From the NCBI GenBank assembly GCA_903861055.1, contig CAIOSU010000483.1:1-5034 (forward strand): a DNA stretch of 5,034 nt. The letters run 5' to 3'. This document shows, piece by piece, positions 1-5,034 of this stretch. Source of the stretch: an uncultured bacterium (GTDB lineage: Bacteria; Bacteroidota; Bacteroidia; Chitinophagales; CAIOSU01). The notes beneath the pieces are model-generated. The model made no database searches. It saw only the letters and a program-made list of their open reading frames with translations, and was not told the DNA's origin. The stretch's first letter is position 1, and every line of letters starts with the position of its first letter. The position numbers and the translations under genes were made by a program.

Positions 1-912
1 GAGTATCTTCGCGAGGCAGTATCCTCGGCTTTGGCCCAGCCCGAGGTAGCTGAAGTAGTATTGGTTGATGATGGTAGTAAAGACCATTCGCTTGAAATAG
101 CGAGGGCGCTTGCCAACGAGAATAGCAGAGTGGTGGTGCTTACACACCCCAACGGCAGCAATAGAGGCAGTGCCGAAACCCGTAATGTAGGCATTAGGGC
201 GGCAACGCAAGAGTATATTGCTTTTATCGATGCCGATGATTGGTTTTTGCCCAACCGATTTGCGCGTACCAAGCAAATATTTGTGCAATATCCGGATGCT
301 GATGGAGTTTGCGAAGCGGTGGTAAACGTAATAACCGATAAGGCTCAATCTTATAGCCAAACCGTGAGCTTAGAAGGTACGCCCGATATACACATGGTGC
401 ACCAGGCCGCTAGCCCCAGCCAACTTTTAACCCAATTGATTGACGACCCAAATGGGATTGTAATGTTGCAAGGTTTGTGCGTTAAAAAATCGCTCTTTCA
501 TAAGTCGGGCCTATTCGACCCCGAGTTTAGGGTGTTTGAAGATATGCTACTAATAAAGAAAATGGCAGCGGTGGGCAATTTATATCTGGGCCACTTAACC
601 CAGCCTGTAAGTGCACGCCGCATACACGATACCAACATCAGCTTTTCAAGTTTTAAAGATACCGACAGGGCAAAGTATAAAGAGGGTGAGGTGCTTTTGC
701 GCTGGGCTTGTACAAAACCGTTGGCTAACGGCAATATGAACGCGGCCATCAGGTTTTATTACCGAACCTACTTTTATAGCCACGGCAAGCAGTTTTCAGA
801 CAAAAGATTAAAGTTTAAATGGTTGCTCAGTACCTTATTTAGGTACCCCAAAAGTGTTTGCTTTAAGCAGTATTGGGCCGCAGTGCCTGTGGTTGGTAAA
901 CTTATTAAATAG
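1..912 (+). CDS. Family 2 (GT-A) glycosyltransferase, 5'-truncated by window edge
   Basis: Probably transfers a sugar from a nucleotide-sugar donor to a growing glycan on the cytoplasmic side of the inner membrane. The reading frame is open from base 1, giving 303 residues. The first ones, EYLREAVSSALAQ, match the usual family-2 stretch just after the N-terminal strand and P-x-Y-N motif, so roughly 15-20 residues are missing and the TTG at 31 is internal, not a start. Numbering from base 1: nucleotide-binding VLVDDGSKD at 20-28, a conserved N-x-G-x-x-x-x-R-N-x-G-type stretch at 54-64, the metal-binding D-x-D region FIDADDW at 75-81, and an FEDM motif at 179-182 fitting the catalytic-base E-D motif. 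The C-terminal part after about residue 220 is basic and aromatic, with no clear membrane span. Fold and family are secure; donor, acceptor and linkage cannot be read. It is followed after 6 bp by a second glycosyltransferase in the same frame. Confidence 0.92.
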   Translation, partial: EYLREAVSSALAQPEVAEVVLVDDGSKDHSLEIARALANENSRVVVLTHPNGSNRGSAETRNVGIRAATQEYIAFIDADDWFLPNRFARTKQIFVQYPDADGVCEAVVNVITDKAQSYSQTVSLEGTPDIHMVHQAASPSQLLTQLIDDPNGIVMLQGLCVKKSLFHKSGLFDPEFRVFEDMLLIKKMAAVGNLYLGHLTQPVSARRIHDTNISFSSFKDTDRAKYKEGEVLLRWACTKPLANGNMNAAIRFYYRTYFYSHGKQFSDKRLKFKWLLSTLFRYPKSVCFKQYWAAVPVVGKLIK

Positions 913-918
913 CGCACC

Positions 919-2115
919 TTGAATATCTTGTTACTTACAGGCTTATATGATACCAAGCCCGCTTCGGGCGGTAGTTACCTTATGTGGGCATACGTGCAAG
1001 AACTTAAAAGGCAAGGGCACAACGTTTACCTCTTTTATTATACCAGTGCCGACAGCGACCCTCGCAAAGCTGCTGAAGAGCCATACACCTGGTATCTGCC
1101 CGATTTGAAGGATTGGAAACATGCACAAAAACCAGTACACCAAAAGGTGGTAGCTAAAGTAAAAGGGTTGTTAGTAGCCAAAAAGCCCATTGTTGATGCT
1201 CAGGAAAAGTATTTTATGCGTGATTTTGGCTGGTTGGGCCCAGCATTGGGGGCTGCTTTAAAAGGGGTGCAAATTGATGTGGTACAAGTCGATTTTCCGT
1301 GGATGATGAATGTGGTAGATTACTTGCCCAAAGGCATTGCTAAAGTATTTGTGTCGCATGAGGCCCAGTTTATGCTCCATACCCGCGAAGAGCAGACCAA
1401 GGTTGCAGAGCGTTGCAAGTACTTTGAAGCCAGCTTGGCTGCCAAATTTGACGCCGTTCTTACCCTTACCGATGTGGAAGAGGCGGAGTGGAAACGACTG
1501 GGCATGGGTAATAAGGTTTTTACCTCTTGCATGGGTCTTGAATTGCCCGATAGGGTTGGGCAGTTGGCCCAAAGAGCCGATAAACTAGTGTTTTTAGGTA
1601 GTGGCAAGCACCAGCCAAACCTAGATGGCATCAGGTATTTTTTGCTTGATGTATGGCCAATATTGCAAGGCAAGCACCCCCAACTTGACCTATATGTAAC
1701 TGGTAAGTACGACGAGGCGTTTTTAGCCGAATTTGAGCACGTAAGGGGTGTAAATTGGGTAGGTTTTGTGTCTGATTTGTTGAGCTTAATGAATGGTGCC
1801 ATATCGGTAGTGCCTATTAGGTTAGGTAGTGGTATTAGGGTTAAAATATTGGAGTCTATGGCGCTTGGTGCACCGGTAGTTTCAACCACCATGGCTGCCG
1901 AAGGTATAGGGGCTATTAACAATAAGCACCTAATACTTGCCGATGGTGCAGAGGCGTTTGCACAAGCAGTAAGCAAGCTATATACTGATGCCGAACTTTA
2001 CAATCAAATCTTATTAGCGAGCCATCAATACGTATATGAGCATTTCGCGTTGAAATTATCTACACAAAGAAGGGTGGTATTGTTACAATCAATTATTGAC
2101 GCTGCAAAACCTTGA
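919..2115 (+). CDS. GT-B fold glycosyltransferase, family 4 type (TTG start)
   Basis: A 398-residue putative retaining glycosyltransferase for cell-surface glycan assembly, full length for the family. The N-terminal domain opens with strand NILLLTG (2-8) and a glycine-rich loop with GG at 17-18, as in GT-B acceptor domains. The C-terminal donor domain has strand LVFLGSG (223-229), the PNLDGIRYF segment (233-241), VGFVSDL (281-287), GSGIRVKILES (303-313) and PVVST (319-323) followed by EG at 328-329. E312 is the second glutamate of the family-4 E-x7-E motif; the first is replaced by S304, as I would expect in the branch with a GSGIR-type loop. The start must be TTG at 919: the frame has a stop at 910-912, only two codons lie between, and the next ATG (982) would remove the first strand and glycine loop. 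No Shine-Dalgarno is visible. Sugar specificity is unknown. Confidence 0.93.
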   Translation: MNILLLTGLYDTKPASGGSYLMWAYVQELKRQGHNVYLFYYTSADSDPRKAAEEPYTWYLPDLKDWKHAQKPVHQKVVAKVKGLLVAKKPIVDAQEKYFMRDFGWLGPALGAALKGVQIDVVQVDFPWMMNVVDYLPKGIAKVFVSHEAQFMLHTREEQTKVAERCKYFEASLAAKFDAVLTLTDVEEAEWKRLGMGNKVFTSCMGLELPDRVGQLAQRADKLVFLGSGKHQPNLDGIRYFLLDVWPILQGKHPQLDLYVTGKYDEAFLAEFEHVRGVNWVGFVSDLLSLMNGAISVVPIRLGSGIRVKILESMALGAPVVSTTMAAEGIGAINNKHLILADGAEAFAQAVSKLYTDAELYNQILLASHQYVYEHFALKLSTQRRVVLLQSIIDAAKP

Positions 2116-2146
2116 TGCAGTTCAATGTACAGCATTATTGATGCAG
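2112..2146 (+). repeat. 9-bp direct repeat TTGATGCAG, two copies
   Basis: The word TTGATGCAG occurs at 2112-2120, across the stop codon of the glycosyltransferase, and again at 2138-2146, start to start 26 bp. The first copy also closes a 5-bp inverted repeat, CTGCA (2102-2106) with TGCAG (2116-2120). It could be a duplicated binding site, the trace of a small duplication, or chance; nothing in the sequence decides between these. Confidence 0.45.
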
Positions 2147-2186
2147 AAAATGCTATCTTCGGGGCAAAATCTTTAAAGCCTTAAAA
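2116..2186. other. 71-bp intergenic gap, largest in the window
   Basis: This is the only non-coding interval here large enough for a promoter or regulatory site. It contains TATCTTCG at 2154-2161, which matches the Bacteroidota -7 consensus TAnnTTTG at five of six fixed bases, but I see no TTG-type -33 element at the usual distance. A 6-bp inverted repeat, AGCATT (2131-2136) with AATGCT (2149-2154), surrounds a 12-base loop and has no T-run after it, so it is not a convincing terminator. The last bases before the ATG are A-rich, which fits Shine-Dalgarno-independent initiation. An internal promoter is possible but unproven. Confidence 0.4.
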
Positions 2187-3098
2187 ATGCTGAATAGTCT
2201 AAAGAAAAGATTTGCCGAATTTATTGAGGCTGCTTTCGAACGAACCTTCAAAAAATTTTACGACCAACGCCATTATTATTATACCAACCATACCCCTGAA
2301 GTAAGGGTGCCACTTAAGCAGTTGTATCTTGACTATAGAAATAGGGTAGCCGATGGCAAAGCGTTGCCAAGCTACAAGGAGGCCGGCTTTAGCGTTTATT
2401 CACAATACGATGAAGACGGAATTGCCCTGTATATTTTTGGCATTATTGGGTTCAAAACATACAAGTTTGTAGACATTGGCAGTGGTGATTGCTTGTATGC
2501 CAGCAATACTGCCAACCTGGTAACCAATTTTGGATTTCATGGGTTGTTTATTGATATTAATCAAAACTTCCATAATCGTGCTAAGAAGTTTTACAATCAT
2601 TACATGTTCACTTCTATTTTTCCGCCAGAGTTCCATGGCAGCGGCGTAACAAAAGATAATATTAACCAAGTACTTAAAGAAAAAGGCATTGAAGGCGAAA
2701 TCGACTTTATGTCGTTGGATATCGACGGCATCGATTATTGGATTTGGGATGCGATAGAAGTGATAAGCCCTAGGGTTATCCTGATTGAGAACAATGTAGA
2801 GTTTGGCCGTAATAATATAGTAGCCCCTTACGACCCCGAGTATACTTTCGCTCAAAAACACAAGCACTACAATGGTGCATCGCCAATAGCGTATAACAAG
2901 CTAGCCAAGCGGAAGGGCTATCATTTGGTGGCCGTTAACTGGTATGGCTTTAATACTTTTTACCTGCGCAACGATTTGGCCACACCTTACCTACCCGAAA
3001 TATCGGTAGAAGAGGTATTGGCACACCCACGCAACATTAAGCAAATGCAGATTTTTGAGGAAATGAAGCATTTGCCTTTTGAAACCATTGATAAGTAA
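2187..3098 (+). CDS. FkbM-like putative SAM-dependent methyltransferase
   Basis: A 303-residue protein that looks like a class I (Rossmann-fold) methyltransferase of the FkbM-like group, often found in polysaccharide loci and presumed to O-methylate sugars or related acceptors. Visible pattern: S-Q-x-x-E-D-G at 72-78 (SQYDEDG), motif I FVDIGSGD at 94-101 for SAM binding, a second acidic strand end LFIDIN at 120-125 (D123 likely near the SAM ribose), the hallmark FMSLDIDGIDYWIWD at 174-188, and RVILIENN at 196-203. The C-terminal part (GASPIAYNKLAKRKGY, 230-245, then FNTFYLRNDL, 255-264) fits the end of such domains. Residues 1-30 form a basic, possibly amphipathic helix, followed by tyrosines 30-32; no membrane span is seen. 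The start ATG follows an A-run and is the obvious one. A 71-bp gap precedes it and a 15-bp gap follows. The fold is likely; methyl transfer and substrate are inference. Confidence 0.85.
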   Translation: MLNSLKKRFAEFIEAAFERTFKKFYDQRHYYYTNHTPEVRVPLKQLYLDYRNRVADGKALPSYKEAGFSVYSQYDEDGIALYIFGIIGFKTYKFVDIGSGDCLYASNTANLVTNFGFHGLFIDINQNFHNRAKKFYNHYMFTSIFPPEFHGSGVTKDNINQVLKEKGIEGEIDFMSLDIDGIDYWIWDAIEVISPRVILIENNVEFGRNNIVAPYDPEYTFAQKHKHYNGASPIAYNKLAKRKGYHLVAVNWYGFNTFYLRNDLATPYLPEISVEEVLAHPRNIKQMQIFEEMKHLPFETIDK

Positions 3099-3113
3099 CA
3101 GGATTAGTTTCTT

Positions 3114-4067
3114 ATGGGTATGATAAACCGATTGTTGGACAATAGAAATATGCACTGGCGCGTGCGCCAGGCCGACCGTAATTTAAAAAGGTTGAAATGG
3201 GAGCTAAAACGCGCCTTTCATCATACAAATCTTGAAGCGGTTAGTAAGTTTAGTATGGTAGTGGTGGGCAGAAACGACAACTATGGTGGCGACTTTTCGG
3301 AAAGGCTAAAAGCCACCATTGATTGGAACTACAATCATGTGCCAGGTTGCGAACTGATTTATGTGGAGTGGAACCGCATAGAGGATAGGCCCAGCGACAC
3401 CGAATGGATAAGTAAACGCTACCCCAATAGCAAGTGTTTTATAGTGCCCAACAGCATACACCAGGTGTATAGCACCAACCCCAAAATACCGATGATGGAG
3501 TATTTTGCCAAAAATATGGGCATAAGGGAGGCCTCCAACGATTGGGTGTTTTTAATAAACGCCGATGTTTTTTTGGGTTTGAATACTTTTAAAAACATGA
3601 CTCGCTTGAGTAAGGATTATGTTTACGGTACCCATTATAAAAATATTATCTGGGATGGTGGACCGATAACCGAAAAGTACATAAACGACCCCAAACATAC
3701 CATCAATCTTTTTTCAACTAACAAAAGCTTGAATGCAGTAGTAGGAAACTTTCTTCTTACACACAAAAACAACTGGGCACTAGCTGGTGGCTATGATGAA
3801 AGTTTGACCAATCATAGGCTAGGGGTTGATGATAATGGCATGCTTCAACTGCTAAATAAAGGCTTGAAAACGATGGTGCTAGGAGACCATTACCACCTTG
3901 ATCATAATGAATCGAGGATAAAAGGCATTAATACTACTACCCACGGGCATGCAACTACAACCTCTGGTTTTAATAATGTTCCCTACCAGAATCCGCCAGA
4001 TTGGGGATTGCAGAAATTTGAAAAAGTGCAAAAATCTGAAAACGTATGGGAGTTAAAAGAAATTTAG
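3114..4067 (+). CDS. Divergent GT-A-like putative glycosyltransferase
   Basis: A 317-residue protein that I read as a GT-A-fold glycosyltransferase of an uncharacterised, family-2-like group. A basic N-terminal segment (residues 5-37, ten K/R against three D/E) precedes the first strand MVVVGRND (48-55), followed by YGGDFSERLKATIDW (57-71), which resembles the opening of a nucleotide-sugar domain. WVFLINADVFL (144-154) lies where the D-x-D motif is expected but reads N149-A-D151. AGGYDESL (224-231) and GVDDNGM (237-243) resemble the C-terminal region of galactosyltransferase-type enzymes, with D239/D240 as catalytic-base candidates. A His-rich segment follows, DHYHLDH (258-264), then THGHA (276-280). 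No membrane span is seen. ATG 3114 has AGGA at 3100-3103, ten bases upstream; ATG 3120 (residue 3) is an alternative. The gene overlaps the next by 22 bp. The CDS is secure; glycosyl transfer is inferred from motifs and context. Confidence 0.8.
   Translation: MGMINRLLDNRNMHWRVRQADRNLKRLKWELKRAFHHTNLEAVSKFSMVVVGRNDNYGGDFSERLKATIDWNYNHVPGCELIYVEWNRIEDRPSDTEWISKRYPNSKCFIVPNSIHQVYSTNPKIPMMEYFAKNMGIREASNDWVFLINADVFLGLNTFKNMTRLSKDYVYGTHYKNIIWDGGPITEKYINDPKHTINLFSTNKSLNAVVGNFLLTHKNNWALAGGYDESLTNHRLGVDDNGMLQLLNKGLKTMVLGDHYHLDHNESRIKGINTTTHGHATTTSGFNNVPYQNPPDWGLQKFEKVQKSENVWELKEI
3131..3170 (+). repeat. Two adjacent short inverted repeats in the 5' coding region
   Basis: CTGGCGCGTGCGCCAG at 3155-3170 is a near-palindrome: seven bases each side of a two-base centre, giving a 6-bp GC-rich stem with loop CGTG if it folds. 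Just before it, ATTGT (3131-3135) pairs with ACAAT (3139-3143) around TGG. Both lie within the first 57 bases of the gene starting at 3114 and could fold in its mRNA close to the start codon. The codons involved encode ordinary residues (W-R-V-R-Q), so chance is possible. Confidence 0.4.
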
Positions 4068-4861
4068 TACTCGGTGGCAGTGGCCTAGTAGGTAAAGGGT
4101 TGTGCGCGCACCTTGAGTCTATCGGGGAGGAGGTGATAAACATAGATATAAAAAACGGAAGCCAATTTGACCTCCGTGTTATGGATTTAATGCCATATGC
4201 CGGTGTAGATTTCGTATGGTTTTTGGCATGGGATGTAGGGGGTGCAAAATATCTTACCCAATCTAAAAACTTACTTAATATACTTAAAAACAACACCTTG
4301 CTTTGCGAGCGGGTCTTTGGTTTTTTAGAAGAGACGGCCCTGCCTTTCATGTTTGCTACCACGCAGCTTGCCGACCCAAACAACACGTATGGTATAACAA
4401 AACTATTGGGTGAGGAATGGACTCGATTGTTGGGCGGCAAAACAGCCCGTTTTTGGAATGTATACGGTTGGGAAGAACCTGGAGAACGCTCTCATGTAAT
4501 ACCCGATTTGGTAATTCAAGCAATTACCCAAAAACGAATTTCTTTAATGACCACCGGCGAAGAGGAGCGACAGTTTATATACATGGAAGATTGTGCCACT
4601 AATTTAGTGCTCATTCGCGACTCCATGGAAACCGAAGTTGACCTCACCAATGGTGAATGGGTCAAAATAAAGGATTTAGCTGCCATTGTTGCCCAAAAGC
4701 TAGATGCGGAGCTTGTGTTAGGTGATGTAAAGGGGTACAACAAAAAATTAGACCCTACCAAAACGCCTGCTTTCCTAAATAACAAGATAAACCTTGATGA
4801 GGGACTTGGAAAAATTATTGAACAGGCCAAAGAATATGTTTTGCAGCAAACTTCATTATAA
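4046..4861 (+). CDS. Extended-SDR NAD-dependent epimerase/dehydratase-like protein
   Basis: A 271-residue Rossmann-fold protein of the extended short-chain dehydrogenase/reductase family, probably acting on a nucleotide sugar (4- or 3,5-epimerase, dehydratase or reductase type). Visible motifs: cofactor loop GGSGLVG at 10-16; D34 at the end of strand 2 (VINIDI), suggesting NAD rather than NADP; D42 in FDLR, the usual adenine contact; AWDVGG at 61-66; catalytic Y115-x-x-x-K119 (YGITK) with T105/T106 as candidates for the Ser/Thr; ARFWNVYG at 134-141, the conserved R-x-x-N-x-Y-G strand; and RQFIYMEDCATN at 175-186, matching the substrate-domain R-x-F-I-y-V-x-D segment. It is shorter than the usual 310-350 residues, and the loop between the Thr and Tyr is compact. 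ATG 4046 is fixed by the N-terminal strand directly after it, so the gene starts 22 bp inside its predecessor in another frame, suggesting translational coupling. The exact reaction cannot be read. Confidence 0.9.
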   Translation: MGVKRNLVLGGSGLVGKGLCAHLESIGEEVINIDIKNGSQFDLRVMDLMPYAGVDFVWFLAWDVGGAKYLTQSKNLLNILKNNTLLCERVFGFLEETALPFMFATTQLADPNNTYGITKLLGEEWTRLLGGKTARFWNVYGWEEPGERSHVIPDLVIQAITQKRISLMTTGEEERQFIYMEDCATNLVLIRDSMETEVDLTNGEWVKIKDLAAIVAQKLDAELVLGDVKGYNKKLDPTKTPAFLNNKINLDEGLGKIIEQAKEYVLQQTSL

Positions 4862-4867
4862 TTGGCT

Positions 4868-5034
4868 ATGGCAGTGCAGTATAAATTTTTCTTAGCACCT
4901 TATGAAACTCCTTTAAAAAGTGCTTACCAATTTGTGAGCATTGCTTTAGCAGAAGGGTTTCAGCAATTGGGTATTGCTTACCATGCTAATATCGATTATT
5001 GGTGGGAGGCAAAAAGCAATACTTTTCTCTTCAA
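4868..5034 (+). CDS. Unrecognised protein, 3'-truncated by window edge
   Basis: An open frame begins at ATG 4868, six bases after the stop of the SDR gene and in the same frame, and stays open for 55 full codons to the end of the window. TTG at 4862 is an alternative start two codons earlier. The visible protein begins MAVQYKFFLAPYE and includes ALAEGFQQLGIAYHAN (26-41) then IDYWWE (42-47). The pattern of a first strand, a long helix ending in A-E-G-x-x-x-L-G-I, then a second strand, would suit the start of a Rossmann-like or GT-B domain, but I do not recognise the family. No signal peptide or membrane span is visible. Tight spacing and codon style like its neighbours support a real gene in the same operon, so a role in the same glycan pathway is the best guess. 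Confidence 0.75.
   Translation, partial: MAVQYKFFLAPYETPLKSAYQFVSIALAEGFQQLGIAYHANIDYWWEAKSNTFLF

Noticed and set aside
31..33. TTG as the start of the first glycosyltransferase
   Set aside because: The frame is open before it and the upstream codons encode the conserved YLREAVSSAL segment, so the real start lies before the window.
1320..1976. Open frame of 218 codons on the minus strand
   Set aside because: It lies wholly inside the GT-B gene, whose plus-strand protein shows clear family motifs throughout. The minus-strand translation shows no recognisable domain, so it is a shadow frame.
2131..2154. Possible terminator hairpin after the GT-B gene
   Set aside because: The stem is only six base pairs with a 12-base loop and no T-run follows, so it would be weak and not rho-independent.
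2400..2867. Open frame of 155 codons on the minus strand
   Set aside because: It is antisense to the conserved SAM-binding and DIDGIDYW region of the FkbM-like gene and has no recognisable motif of its own.
3970..4440. Open frame of 156 codons on the minus strand spanning the gene overlap
   Set aside because: It covers the ends of two plus-strand genes with clear motifs; its Ser/Pro-rich translation is typical of a shadow frame.

Overview
This window is a gene-dense stretch, entirely on the + strand, of a surface-polysaccharide or glycoconjugate biosynthesis locus (O-antigen, capsule, exopolysaccharide or protein glycan). The organism is most likely a member of the Bacteroidota. By eye the DNA is moderately AT-rich, most starts lack a Shine-Dalgarno sequence and sit behind A/T-rich leaders, and the proteins are rich in N, K, Y and F. 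This placement is inferred from style; there is no marker gene here.

Layout: (1) 1-912, the 3' part of a family-2 (GT-A) glycosyltransferase whose first codons lie before the window. (2) 919-2115, a GT-B, family-4-type glycosyltransferase starting at TTG. (3) a 71-bp gap with a 9-bp direct repeat. (4) 2187-3098, an FkbM-like putative SAM-dependent methyltransferase. (5) 3114-4067, a divergent GT-A-like putative glycosyltransferase with an N-x-D motif in place of D-x-D. (6) 4046-4861, a compact extended-SDR sugar-nucleotide epimerase/dehydratase-like protein, overlapping gene 5 by 22 bp. (7) 4868-end, the first 55 codons of an unrecognised gene that runs off the window.

How they may work together: the SDR would prepare or modify a nucleotide sugar, the two or three glycosyltransferases would add sugars to a growing lipid-linked (or protein-linked) glycan, and the FkbM-like enzyme would methylate a sugar or another acceptor group. 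The gaps of 6, 71, 15, -22 and 6 bp suggest one transcript, with the 71-bp gap the only place where an internal promoter would fit. I found no RNA genes, CRISPR arrays, insertion sequences or convincing terminators. The least explained parts are gene 5 (non-canonical GT-A motifs and a His-rich C-terminal segment), the compact active site of the SDR, and the unknown gene at the right edge.
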